In this document: piece after piece, positions 34,973 to 43,438 of the stretch
Layout: the number at the start of each line of letters is the position of its first letter
How positions within the stretch are numbered: the stretch's first letter is position 1
NCBI GenBank assembly: GCA_964605235.1
Contig: CAZSBB010000017.1
Coordinates: 1-64,000 of the forward strand
Length of the DNA: 64,000 bases
From: CAZSBB01 sp964605235
Lineage (GTDB): Bacteria > Planctomycetota > Phycisphaerae > Phycisphaerales > Phycisphaeraceae
Reading direction: 5' to 3'
Program-made: the position numbers and the translations under genes
The notes under the pieces: model-generated
Told to the model about the DNA's origin: nothing
Seen by the model: only the letters and a program-made list of their open reading frames with translations
The model's database searches: none

Positions 34973-36031
34973 ATGACAACCAGGCCACCCGTACGCATCG
35001 GCTTTGTCGGCGTCGGCACCATGGGGCAATGCGCCCACCTGCGGCATTACGCCACCTTGCCGGACTGCCAGGTGGTGGCGCTGGCGGAACTGCGCGCGCA
35101 GACCGGCCAGGCGGTGGCGGCACGCTATGGCATACCGGGGTGCTATCGCGACGCCCGCGCCATGCTCGCGGCCGAGCAGCTTGACGCGCTGGTGGCGTCC
35201 CAGCCCTTTACCCGTCATGGCGTCATTCTCGACGAACTGCTCGCCGCCGATTTGCCCATCTTCATCGAGAAGCCGCTGGCGTGGTCAGTGCCGGTGGGCG
35301 AGCGTCTGGCGGCTCTCGCACAGCAGCGCCGCAGCCGCATCATGATCGGCTACCACAAACGCTGTGACCCGGCTGTCATTCGCGCGAAGGAGGAAATCGC
35401 GCACTGGCAAAGCACCGGCGTCAGCGGCCAGTTGCGCTATGTGCGCGTGACCATGCCGCCGGGCGACTGGATCTCCGGCGGATTCGTCGGCCGGATTGAC
35501 GCCGGCGATCCGCCGCCCAACCTGCCCGGCGACCCGCGCCCCGACGACATTGATGAAGCCGCCCACCGCCGGTACATCCTGTTCGTCAACTACTACATCC
35601 ATCAGGTCAACCTGCTGCGCCACCTGCTGGGCGAGGACTACCAGGTGCAGTTCGCCGATGCTGCCGGCGTGCTGCTGGTGGGACGCAGCGTCAGCGGTGT
35701 GACCTGCACGCTGGAGATGGCGCCGTACCAGACCACGCATGACTGGCAGGAGTCGGCGCTGGTGTGCTTCGCGCGCGGCTGGCTGCGTATCGACTTGCCG
35801 GCCCCGTTGGAGCAGACCCACGCCGGCACGCTGACGATCATGCAGGATGACCCGCAGCAGGCGCGCCGCTGGCAACCCATCCTGCCGGCCGTGCCTGCCA
35901 TGCGCCAGCAGGCGCAGCAGTTTCTGGCCTTTGTCCGTGGCGAAGCGCCCGCGCCATGCGGCCCCACCGAGGCGCTGCATGACCTGCGGCTCGCCCACGA
36001 CTATTTTCACTTGAAAGAGCAGGCAAAATGA
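34973..36031 (+). CDS. Gfo/Idh/MocA-family oxidoreductase
   Basis: A 352-residue NAD(P)-dependent sugar oxidoreductase. The Rossmann motif is GFVGVGTMGQCAHL and the signature IEKPLA (about 105) contains the catalytic Lys-Pro of the family. The C-terminal beta-sheet domain follows (RRYILFVNYYIHQVNLLRH with the His motif). The start at 34973 has AGGA upstream. The stop overlaps the next isomerase start (ATGA), so the two are translationally coupled. Four more distant paralogues of this family occur in 34-42 kb. Members oxidise a ring hydroxyl to a keto group; in newer pathways this primes a glycoside for cleavage. Substrate unknown. Confidence 0.85.
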   Translation: MTTRPPVRIGFVGVGTMGQCAHLRHYATLPDCQVVALAELRAQTGQAVAARYGIPGCYRDARAMLAAEQLDALVASQPFTRHGVILDELLAADLPIFIEKPLAWSVPVGERLAALAQQRRSRIMIGYHKRCDPAVIRAKEEIAHWQSTGVSGQLRYVRVTMPPGDWISGGFVGRIDAGDPPPNLPGDPRPDDIDEAAHRRYILFVNYYIHQVNLLRHLLGEDYQVQFADAAGVLLVGRSVSGVTCTLEMAPYQTTHDWQESALVCFARGWLRIDLPAPLEQTHAGTLTIMQDDPQQARRWQPILPAVPAMRQQAQQFLAFVRGEAPAPCGPTEALHDLRLAHDYFHLKEQAK

Positions 36032-36858
36032 AACGCGCCCAACTGGCGATCAACTCCATCTCCACCCGGCACCCCGACCTGCCCACCGCCTTGCGGGCGT
36101 ACGCGGCCGCGGGATTCACGCAGGTGGAACTGTGGCTTAAGCCGGTGCATGATGAAGCTCAGCAGGGGCGCTCCGTGCGTGAACTGCGCCGCTGGCTGGA
36201 TGATTTGGGCCTGCGCTGCATCGGTGGCTTCGAAACCGTCGTTACCTGCTTTGCCGCCGGCCGGCCTCGGCAGGAGAACCACGAGCGACTCCGGCAGAAC
36301 GCGCAATTGCTGGCGGAGTTGGGCGCCGACAGCGCGGTGCTGGTGGCGGGGACCGATGGGCCGGCCGCGGGCGAGAAGCCGAGCGATCCGTTGGGGGTGG
36401 TGGCGGAGGGCTATGCGGCAGCGGGGGAATTGCTGGCGCAGGTTGGCGTGACGTTGGCGCTGGAGTTCAACTGGTCGCCGGTGGTGAAGTCCCTGCGCGG
36501 CGCGGTGGAAGTGGCGCAGCGGGCGGGGCGGGGGAATGTGGGCGTGCTGTTCGACACCGCGCATTTTCATTGCACCCCCAGCAAGCTGGCGCACCTGGCG
36601 CATGCCGGGCCGTGGCTCAAGCATGTGCATGTGAACGACATGCGCGACCTGGCGCCGGAGCTGTGCAACTGCAACAGTGACCGGGTGCTGCCGGGGGCGG
36701 GTTGCCTGGATTTGCCGGCGATTCTGGGGGAAGTGGAGCGCTCTGGCTACGCCGGCCCGATCGCCATCGAGATGTTCAACGAGCAGTTGTGGCAGTTGCC
36801 GGTGGAGGAAGCCGCCCAGCAGATGTACGCCAGTCTGCTGCCGTTGTGCACCGACTGA
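36028..36858 (+). CDS. Sugar phosphate isomerase/epimerase
   Basis: A 276-residue TIM-barrel protein with candidate metal ligands Glu146 (LALEFNW), Asp176 (VLFDTAHF), His201 (HVHVNDM) and Glu248 (IAIEMFN). The start overlaps the Gfo/Idh stop (ATGA). It is convergent with the AraC gene, only 12 bp apart. With the Gfo/Idh enzyme it forms a two-gene unit under the AraC regulator at 34079: oxidation of a sugar to a keto form and isomerisation of the product are the likely steps. Substrate unknown. Confidence 0.84.
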   Translation: MKRAQLAINSISTRHPDLPTALRAYAAAGFTQVELWLKPVHDEAQQGRSVRELRRWLDDLGLRCIGGFETVVTCFAAGRPRQENHERLRQNAQLLAELGADSAVLVAGTDGPAAGEKPSDPLGVVAEGYAAAGELLAQVGVTLALEFNWSPVVKSLRGAVEVAQRAGRGNVGVLFDTAHFHCTPSKLAHLAHAGPWLKHVHVNDMRDLAPELCNCNSDRVLPGAGCLDLPAILGEVERSGYAGPIAIEMFNEQLWQLPVEEAAQQMYASLLPLCTD

Positions 36859-36870
36859 TGCGGCAGGCAG

Positions 36871-37812
36871 CTACATCTGTGTCAGGGTCTGCAGGGCTTC
36901 GCGCGACGTGGTGCGACTGAGCTGGCGATAGGCGCGGGGAGACCGGCCGATCTGCTGATGGAAGCAGCGGGAAAAGTAGGCGGGCTCGTCGTAACCCACT
37001 TCGCCGGCGATGCGGCTGATTTCCAGATCGGTGCTGCGCAGCAGACGGCAGGCTTCCTCGCAGCGCAGCCGATGCTGATACGCCACCACGCCCAGCCCCA
37101 TCTGGCGGGTGAAGCTGCGCGACAGATGCCCGGGGCTCAGATGCACGAGCTCCGCGAGTTGTTCGAGCGTGGTGGACTGCGCGAAATGTGCTTCGAGATG
37201 GGCGGCCACATCCAGCACCGACTGGCGCACCCGACTGCTGTTTTCGCGCTCGGCGGTGCGCGGCTGAGTTGACGGGGTTGAGTCGTCGCTTCCGTGATGC
37301 AGGCGTGCCGTCTGCACCAGCACATCAAGCGCTGCGAGCGTGACCGAGGCCGTCCAGCCCGGCGGCTGCTGGCGCTGGTCCGCCATGATCTGCTCCATGC
37401 GCTCGTGCAGCGGGGTGTACTGCGCCGGCCGGGCGTGCAGCACCAGCGGCGGGGTCAGGGCTGCCCGGGGCGTGCGCTGGCGGAACAGGCCGAGCATCGC
37501 CGGCGTGGGCCGCAGCAGATCATCCAGGCGCTGCAGCAGTCGCGCGTCGAACAGGAAGTTGATGATGTTCAGCGAATGCGGCTGCACGTAACCATGCCAG
37601 ACCTGCGGGCGAATGACAATCACGTCGCCGGGGCGCAGGCGTTGCCGGCCGGCGACGGTTTCATGCAGCGCGGAGCCGGCCTCCACCAGCACGATTTCAT
37701 GGAACAGATGATCGTGCTGGGCGTTGGCGCCGTGGTCGACGATCCGGCTGACATGGACGCCCGGCCCGCCGCGCTGCCGCAGCGCCCGCATGTCGAGGGT
37801 TTTTCGTTCCAT
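36871..37812 (-). CDS. AraC-family transcriptional regulator
   Basis: A 313-residue regulator with an N-terminal cupin-like sensor (about 30-100, HDHLFHEIVLVEAGSALHE and LRPGDVIVIRPQVWHG) and a C-terminal AraC double HTH (about 205-305, TTLEQLAELVHLSPGHLSRSFTRQMG and IAGEVGYDEPAYFSRCFHQQIGRSPRAYR). ATG 37812 is preferred because the sensor begins soon after, although no clear ribosome-binding site precedes it. It is divergent from the seven-gene catabolic group beginning at 37934 and probably activates it; an inverted repeat TACAAG-N11-CTTGTA lies in between. Confidence 0.86.
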   Translation of the reverse strand: MERKTLDMRALRQRGGPGVHVSRIVDHGANAQHDHLFHEIVLVEAGSALHETVAGRQRLRPGDVIVIRPQVWHGYVQPHSLNIINFLFDARLLQRLDDLLRPTPAMLGLFRQRTPRAALTPPLVLHARPAQYTPLHERMEQIMADQRQQPPGWTASVTLAALDVLVQTARLHHGSDDSTPSTQPRTAERENSSRVRQSVLDVAAHLEAHFAQSTTLEQLAELVHLSPGHLSRSFTRQMGLGVVAYQHRLRCEEACRLLRSTDLEISRIAGEVGYDEPAYFSRCFHQQIGRSPRAYRQLSRTTSREALQTLTQM

Positions 37813-37823
37813 GCGCAAAATAG

Positions 37824-37846
37824 TACAAGAAATCCGCACGCTTGTA
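37824..37846. promoter_or_regulatory. TACAAG-N11-CTTGTA inverted repeat between divergent AraC and Gfo/Idh genes
   Basis: A 6-bp inverted repeat (37824-37829 and 37841-37846) directly upstream of the AraC gene start. TTTACA (37852-37857) with CCTATT 16-17 bp later could be the promoter of the 37934 operon. Candidate operator, weak by itself. Confidence 0.35.
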
Positions 37847-37933
37847 TTTGCTTTACAGTCCCCGGCGCACGATCCTATTGAACCAACGCGACGGACAACT
37901 GGTCACCACCGCCGCGCCCCAGGAGTTTGGATC

Positions 37934-38929
37934 ATGCTCAAGATCGCCATCGTCGGCTTAGGCGGCATCGGCAACAATCACGCCCGCTGCTATCTCGCCA
38001 ACCCGCACACCGAACTGGTTGCCGTGTGCGACATCATCAAGGAACGCGCCGACAAAGCCGCGGAAACGCACAAAGCCAGGGCGTTCTACAGCGTGCAGGA
38101 AATGCTCGCCAGCGGCATGCATATTGATGCCGTGAGCGTCTGCACCGCGGGCAAGGAAAACGGCGGCGACCACTACACCCCGACCATGGAACTGCTGAGC
38201 GCCGGCTTGCCGGTGCTGGGGGAAAAGCCCATCAGCAATGAACTGGACAAAGCCAAGGAGATGGTCGCCCTTGCCAGGCAGAAGAACCTGCGCTACGGCA
38301 TCAACCTCAACCACCGCTTCACGCCGGCGGCGCTGCGGGCGCGGGAGTGGATCGACGCCGGCCGACTGGGCGAACTGCACATGATCCGCATGATGATGTG
38401 GATCAGCAATCCCAACGAAACCAGCCCGCACTTCCACATGCGCGCCCTGCATCCGCATTCCATCGACGTGATGCGCTACTTCTGCGGCGAGGTGAAACAG
38501 GTGCAGGCGTTCTTCCGCAAAGGCCACGGCCGGGCGATCTGGTCGAACGTGCTGGTCAACATGCAGTTCGAGAACGGCGTCATCGGCAACCTCATGGGCA
38601 GCTACGACGGCGGCGGCCCCGGCCATCACTGGGGGCTGGAAACCTGCGAAGTCGTGGGGCATCAGGCGCGCTTCGTGCTGACAGACGCTTGTGAGGAATT
38701 GCGGTTTGAGCCGCGCAAGAGCATCGAGGCCGAGGTGTACCACCATCTGGGCGGCATGAAGAGCTTTGGCGATACCTTCCAGTCGCGGATTGACGCCTGG
38801 ATTGAAGATCTGCGCCATCAGGTCGCCCCGGATCAGGTTAATGCCAAAGCCTCGGACGCACTGGCGGCTCAGGCGGTCATCGAAGCCGCCATCGAAAGCT
38901 GGGAGAAGGGCACTGTCGTCAAGCTCTAA
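37934..38929 (+). CDS. Gfo/Idh/MocA-family oxidoreductase (paralogue A of a tandem pair)
   Basis: A 331-residue sugar oxidoreductase with Rossmann motif GLGGIGNNHA, signature GEKPIS (about 98) and the LNHRFTPAALRARE block in the middle. The active-site His/Asp region reads ALHPHSIDVMRYFCGE. The ATG has AGGAG eight bases upstream. It is followed 60 bp later by a clearly related gene (38990), sharing LNHRFTPAA, ETSP, ALHPH, MRY and GRAIWS, so the two arose by tandem duplication. First gene of the group 37934-44523, divergent from an AraC regulator. Confidence 0.87.
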   Translation: MLKIAIVGLGGIGNNHARCYLANPHTELVAVCDIIKERADKAAETHKARAFYSVQEMLASGMHIDAVSVCTAGKENGGDHYTPTMELLSAGLPVLGEKPISNELDKAKEMVALARQKNLRYGINLNHRFTPAALRAREWIDAGRLGELHMIRMMMWISNPNETSPHFHMRALHPHSIDVMRYFCGEVKQVQAFFRKGHGRAIWSNVLVNMQFENGVIGNLMGSYDGGGPGHHWGLETCEVVGHQARFVLTDACEELRFEPRKSIEAEVYHHLGGMKSFGDTFQSRIDAWIEDLRHQVAPDQVNAKASDALAAQAVIEAAIESWEKGTVVKL

Positions 38930-38989
38930 CCGCGTACTCTGCTCCGCGGTGTTTTCGCTACTTTCGCTTCCCGCCAGGTGAGTTTCCCC

Positions 38990-40000
38990 ATGCAACGCGT
39001 CGGCGTCATCGGCTGCGGCCCCATCGGCAATCTGCACGCGCGCCTCTACCGCGAAATCGAGGGCGTGGAACTGGTCGGCGTGTGCGACCTCGACCACGCC
39101 CGCGCGGATGCCGCCAGCGCTGCCCATGGCGTGCCGGCCTACTACGACGTGCCCAGCCTGCTGCGCCACGCAGGCGTCAGCATGGTCAGCGTCGCCACCG
39201 GGGGCGCCGAGTATGGCAGCGATCACTTTGAACCCACCATGCAGGCGCTGGATGCCGGCGTGCATGTGCTGTGCGAGAAGCCCATCTGCAATGAAATCCC
39301 CCAGGCTCAGGCCATGGTGGACAAAGCGAAAGAGCGCGGGCTCTGCTTCGGCATCGACCTGAACCACCGCTTCACCCCCGCAGCGCGCCTCGCCAAGCAG
39401 TGGATGCAGGAGGACCGCATTGGCCATCTGCTGTTCATGAACATGGCGATGTGGATCAAGAACCCGCGCGAAACCTCGCCCTGGTTCCAGATCAAAGCGC
39501 TGCATCCGCACACCGTGGACATCATGCGCTACTACTGCGGCGACATCGAAGCGGTGCAGTGCTTTGCCGTCAAAGCGCCCGGCCGGGCCATCTGGTCCAC
39601 CGCTCAGTTCAACATGCGCTTCAAGTGCGGCGCCCTGGGCCACCTGACCGGCAGCTACGACATCGAACGTGGCCACCCCATGGAACGCTGCGAAGTGGCG
39701 GGCCTGAAGGGTCGCTTCATCATCGACGACATGTACCGCGAAGCCACGCTTTTCCCGGCGGGCAACCCGGAAAAGATTGTCTACACCAATCCGATCTTCG
39801 GCGGCTACCGCGACTTTTCCGACACCTTCCGCGAGCGCCTGCGCACCTTTGTCGCCCAGCTCAACGAGGGCGTCGCGCCGGACGCCATCGATGGCAGCGG
39901 GGCCGACGGGCTGGCGGCACAGAAAGTGCTCGCCGCCGCGATCGAATCATTGCAAACCGAAACCGTGGTCTACGTCGACCGCATGGATTTTGCTGTCTGA
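38990..40000 (+). CDS. Gfo/Idh/MocA-family oxidoreductase (paralogue B of a tandem pair)
   Basis: A 336-residue member with GCGPIGNLHARLY, CEKPIC and LNHRFTPAARLAKQW, followed by ETSPWFQIKALHPHTVDIMRYYCGD. It resembles the preceding protein along the whole length but differs enough (for example IKNPRETSP against ISNPNETSP) to be an old duplication with possible divergence of substrate. The start at ATG 38990 follows AGGTGAG; an in-frame GTG 12 bp upstream is less likely. The gene is followed by an isomerase 21 bp later, likely in the same operon. Confidence 0.87.
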   Translation: MQRVGVIGCGPIGNLHARLYREIEGVELVGVCDLDHARADAASAAHGVPAYYDVPSLLRHAGVSMVSVATGGAEYGSDHFEPTMQALDAGVHVLCEKPICNEIPQAQAMVDKAKERGLCFGIDLNHRFTPAARLAKQWMQEDRIGHLLFMNMAMWIKNPRETSPWFQIKALHPHTVDIMRYYCGDIEAVQCFAVKAPGRAIWSTAQFNMRFKCGALGHLTGSYDIERGHPMERCEVAGLKGRFIIDDMYREATLFPAGNPEKIVYTNPIFGGYRDFSDTFRERLRTFVAQLNEGVAPDAIDGSGADGLAAQKVLAAAIESLQTETVVYVDRMDFAV

Positions 40001-40021
40001 GTGCTGAGCGAGGAATCGACC

Positions 40022-40819
40022 ATGAAGCTGGGATTCAACACGGTGCTGTTCGGCGGCCACGATGTGGCGGTCGCGTTCGAGTATGCCCGTAAATGCGGCT
40101 ACGACGGCGTGGAACTCTCCGCCATCGACGGCATGAGCCAGCACATCGTCCTGGAAGAATGGCGGCAACACGCCCCGCGCCTGCGCGAGCTGAGCCAGCA
40201 ATTCGAAATCCCCATCCAGGCGATGGAGCAACCCTCGCGCGACCCCCGGAAGATGGAGTTTGCGTTTGAGGCTGCCGCCGAGCTGGGCATCCCCGTGGTC
40301 AACTGCGGCCCCGGCGGCAAAGCCAATGACGAATCCACCTATCAGCAGGTGGTGGATGAACTGGGCAAGCTCGCCGACCGTGCGCAGCACCATGGCGTGA
40401 TGCTGTGCTTCAAGGCCCATGTCGGGCAGTATGTTTACAACACGCCCAGCACGCTCAAGGTGCTCGCGGCGCTGGATCATCCCGCGCTGGGTCTGGACAT
40501 GGATCCCAGCCACATCCACCGCGCCAATGAGAATCCGGTGGACGCCATTGCCGCGGTGGTCAGTCGCATTCGCCATGTGCACATCCGTGATTGCAAGGGG
40601 CGCCAGCAGGGGCCGGGGACGCCGGAGATGCAAGCCAACGGGCGCGGCGACATCGACCTGCTGGGCTTCATCCGCGTGCTGCATCAGCATGGCTATCAGG
40701 GCGCGGTCGATCTGGAAGTGATCGGCGCCAAGGAATATGACGTACCCTCCTGTGTGGCGATTGCCGCCGAGACGCGCGGCCATCTGCAGGCGTGCCTCCA
40801 GGCGTGCGGGGCGCGCTGA
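40022..40819 (+). CDS. Sugar phosphate isomerase/epimerase, Lys-for-Glu metal-site variant
   Basis: A 265-residue TIM-barrel protein. Where other members have a metal-binding Glu, this has Lys131 (LCFKAHVG), while Asp160 (GLDMDPS), His187 (VHIRDCKG) and Glu232 (VDLEVIG) remain. The Lys-for-Glu form is a recognised subfamily pattern (KxHxG) and may alter metal coordination. ATG 40022 has GAGGA seven bases upstream and is preferred over the GTG at 40001. It sits between two Gfo/Idh genes, with 21 bp before and 33 bp after, so the three enzymes probably act in sequence. Confidence 0.82.
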   Translation: MKLGFNTVLFGGHDVAVAFEYARKCGYDGVELSAIDGMSQHIVLEEWRQHAPRLRELSQQFEIPIQAMEQPSRDPRKMEFAFEAAAELGIPVVNCGPGGKANDESTYQQVVDELGKLADRAQHHGVMLCFKAHVGQYVYNTPSTLKVLAALDHPALGLDMDPSHIHRANENPVDAIAAVVSRIRHVHIRDCKGRQQGPGTPEMQANGRGDIDLLGFIRVLHQHGYQGAVDLEVIGAKEYDVPSCVAIAAETRGHLQACLQACGAR

Positions 40820-40852
40820 ACTTGCAGGAATATCGCTGCAAAGAGTGCAATC

Positions 40853-41899
40853 ATGAGCATCACCATCGGCATCCTGGGTCTGGCGCACAGCCATGTGGGC
40901 ATGTACGTCAAGCAATGGCAGGCGCGGCCCGAACTGGGCGTGCAGGTCGCGGCTGTGTGGGACCACGATGCGACGCGCGCTGCCGAGCAGGGGCAGGCGA
41001 TGTCGGCTCAGGTGTGCGCCAGCAGTGCGGCGTTGCTCGCCCGGGCAGAGGTGCAGGCGGTGGTCATCGGCGCGGAGACCAGCCATCATGCGGCGCTCGT
41101 CGAACAGGCAGCCGCGGCGGGCAAGACGATCGTTTTGCAGAAGCCGCTGGCGCTGACGCTGGACGAAGCGGAGCGCATGGTCGCGGCCGTGCAGCGGCAT
41201 CAGGCGCCGTTCACGCTGGCGTGGCAGATGCGCGTGGACCCGCAGAATCTGCTGATGAAACAGATGGTGCAGGACGGCGTGCTGGGGCGGGTGTACATGG
41301 TCCGCCGGCGGCATGGGTTGTCGACGCACTTGTGGAAGAACTTCCACGAAAGCTGGCACGTCAAGCCGGAGCTTAATCGCGGCATGTGGGCCGACGACGC
41401 CAGCCATGCGGTGGATTTTCTGCTGTGGCTGCTCGGTGAGCCGCAGAGTGTGATGGCGGAGATCGCCACGCTGCGCGACCCGCGCGTGCCCGATGACCAT
41501 GGCGTGGCGGTGTATCGCTATGCCGATGGCCTGTTCGCCGAGGTGTGCAGTTCGTTCACCTGTGTCGCCGGCGAAAACACCACGGAAATCGTGGGCGAGC
41601 GCGGCGTGCTGATCCAGAACTTCGGCGATGGTCCCAGTTGCAATGTCCCGCGTCCCGCTGGGGCGCCAGGCGTGAAGTGGTATCTGCATGAAACCGGGCA
41701 ATGGCAGCAGTCCGATCTGCCCACGCCCAGTTCGCATGGCGCCCGCATCGGCGACCTCGCAGAGCCGCTGGCGGAATTCCTGCACGGCCGGCGCGCTCCG
41801 CTGGCGACCGTGGCGGAAGGGCGTCAGGCCCTGCGCATGATCGAAGCGTCCTACCGCGCAGCCGCGACCGGCCAGCGCGTGCTGTTGTCCAGCCTGTAA
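40853..41899 (+). CDS. Gfo/Idh/MocA-family oxidoreductase with QKP in place of EKP
   Basis: A 348-residue member with GILGLAHSHVGMY at the N-terminus, the signature LQKPLALTLDEAERM (Gln instead of the usual Glu before Lys-Pro) and DASHAVDFLLWLLG. The GLAHSHVG start recalls the trans-1,2-dihydrobenzene-1,2-diol dehydrogenase/glucose-fructose oxidoreductase-like branch. The Gln substitution does not affect the Lys thought to bind the sugar, but is unusual. It lies between the isomerase and the sulfatase-fold gene, with 51 bp to the latter. Confidence 0.84.
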   Translation: MSITIGILGLAHSHVGMYVKQWQARPELGVQVAAVWDHDATRAAEQGQAMSAQVCASSAALLARAEVQAVVIGAETSHHAALVEQAAAAGKTIVLQKPLALTLDEAERMVAAVQRHQAPFTLAWQMRVDPQNLLMKQMVQDGVLGRVYMVRRRHGLSTHLWKNFHESWHVKPELNRGMWADDASHAVDFLLWLLGEPQSVMAEIATLRDPRVPDDHGVAVYRYADGLFAEVCSSFTCVAGENTTEIVGERGVLIQNFGDGPSCNVPRPAGAPGVKWYLHETGQWQQSDLPTPSSHGARIGDLAEPLAEFLHGRRAPLATVAEGRQALRMIEASYRAAATGQRVLLSSL

Positions 41900-41950
41900 A
41901 CGCCAGCAATGGCTTCGCCAACTTTCGCCCTCATTTATGGAGCTTAACCC

Positions 41951-43393
41951 ATGGCCCGTCGCGCCAAGCATCCCAACATTCTGCTCATAGCCATCGACTC
42001 TCTGCGGGCCGACCACATGAGCTGTTACGGGTATCACCGCCTGACCACGCCGCATATTGATCGCTTCGCCCAGCAGTGCACGCTGTTCGAGCGGACGTAT
42101 TCGGCGCACATTCCCACCACCAGCGCCTATGCGTCGATGCTGACCGGGCGTGACTGCTTCGGCACGCAGGTGGTGGCGCTGCGGCATGAAGGCCAGTTGC
42201 GACCCGAAGTGCGCACGCTGGCGGAAATCCTGCGCGACGCCGGCTATTCCAGCACCTGCGTGGGTTTCACCGGCAACCCTTCCTCGCGCGGCTTCGACAA
42301 CTACCTGAACTTCACCTCCTGGGGCGGCTGGGAGCAGCGTCCGCTGACCAAAGCCCGCAATCTCAATGATGTGACGCATCCCGAAATCGCGCGGCTGACT
42401 GCCGAGGGCAAGCCCTGGTTCATGATGCTGCGGCACATGGACCCGCACTCGCCGTACCTCCCGCCGGCGCCTTATGACCGCATGTTCTATCAGGGCAACG
42501 AACTGGACCCCGCCAACCGCAGCATGGACCCGGTGCTGAGCTTTGCTCCGTTCTGCGATTACTTTGCCAGTTGGATGCCCCCGGGCATCACCGATCGGCA
42601 TTATGTGGACGCCCAGTACGATGGGGCGATTGCCTACATGGATGCGTGTATGCAGGCAATTTTCCTGCAACTGGAGAACCTGGGCATTCTCGACGACACC
42701 ATCGTGGTGCTCAACGGCGACCACGGCGAAACGCTGTACGAACACGAATGCTGGTACGACCACCATGGCATGTACGACAACTGTCTGCACGTGCCGCTGA
42801 TGATCCGCTACCCGCGCCGCGTGCCCATGGGCCAGCGCGTGGCGGGCTACAACCAGCACAAGAACCTGGTGCCCACGCTGCTGGAACTGGCGGGGGTCAA
42901 GAGCAAGGATCAATTCGACGGCCAATCGCTGCTCAAGCTGATTGATGGCGAAGTCGCCAGCTACGACAGCGAGTTCTACATCACCGAATGCACCTGGATG
43001 CGCAAGCACGGCTGGCGCACGCCGCAGTGGAAGCTGATGGTGGCGCTGGAGCCGGACTTCCACTTCAAGCCCGAGGTGGAGTTGTACAACCTGGTGGAGG
43101 ACCCTGAGGAACTCCACAATCTGGCGGCCAAGCAGCCGGAGGTTGTCGCGCTGCTGCGCGGGCGCATGGAGGCGTGGATCGCCCAGCGCGAAAAGGCGAC
43201 CGGCCTGCCCAATCCGATGTACCACCAGAAGAACTGGAGCGGCAAAAAGGAAGGCGCCTTCAGCAGCAGCCAGGAAGCCTACGACGCGCTGCACATCGGC
43301 TCGTCCAAGACCGCCCAGAAACTGCAAGCCAAGCTCGCCGAGGACGCGAAGAAGGCGAAGAAAACCGCAAAGAAGTCGACCAGGAAGAAGTGA
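41951..43393 (+). CDS. Sulfatase-superfamily hydrolase lacking the formylglycine Cys/Ser
   Basis: A 480-residue alkaline-phosphatase-superfamily enzyme. The family N-terminus ILLIAIDSLRADHMSCYGY (Asp16) and metal residues GDHGET (Asp257, His258) are present. At the catalytic position sulfatases have C/S-x-P/A-x-R ahead of TG; here the sequence is PTTSAYASMLTG, with Thr56 at the nucleophile position and Tyr60 at the Arg position. Thr nucleophiles occur in phosphodiesterase/phosphotransferase relatives, so a formylglycine-dependent sulfatase is unlikely. No maturation enzyme gene is near. The last 30 residues are Lys/Ala-rich (EDAKKAKKTAKKSTRKK). It lies in the same-strand group beginning at 37934, with a sulfotransferase next. 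Start is ATG with a GGAGC-like upstream. Confidence 0.84.
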   Translation: MARRAKHPNILLIAIDSLRADHMSCYGYHRLTTPHIDRFAQQCTLFERTYSAHIPTTSAYASMLTGRDCFGTQVVALRHEGQLRPEVRTLAEILRDAGYSSTCVGFTGNPSSRGFDNYLNFTSWGGWEQRPLTKARNLNDVTHPEIARLTAEGKPWFMMLRHMDPHSPYLPPAPYDRMFYQGNELDPANRSMDPVLSFAPFCDYFASWMPPGITDRHYVDAQYDGAIAYMDACMQAIFLQLENLGILDDTIVVLNGDHGETLYEHECWYDHHGMYDNCLHVPLMIRYPRRVPMGQRVAGYNQHKNLVPTLLELAGVKSKDQFDGQSLLKLIDGEVASYDSEFYITECTWMRKHGWRTPQWKLMVALEPDFHFKPEVELYNLVEDPEELHNLAAKQPEVVALLRGRMEAWIAQREKATGLPNPMYHQKNWSGKKEGAFSSSQEAYDALHIGSSKTAQKLQAKLAEDAKKAKKTAKKSTRKK

Positions 43394-43438
43394 TGTGACC
43401 GCTGCCTGAGAATTGATTCAGCCAAGGATTCCACCGCC

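Noticed and set aside
39947..43327. A very long open frame on the minus strand (over 1,100 codons) across the Gfo/Idh, isomerase and sulfatase-fold genes.
   Set aside because: The plus-strand frames have family motifs and ribosome-binding sites; the minus frame has no recognisable motif and reflects high GC codon bias.
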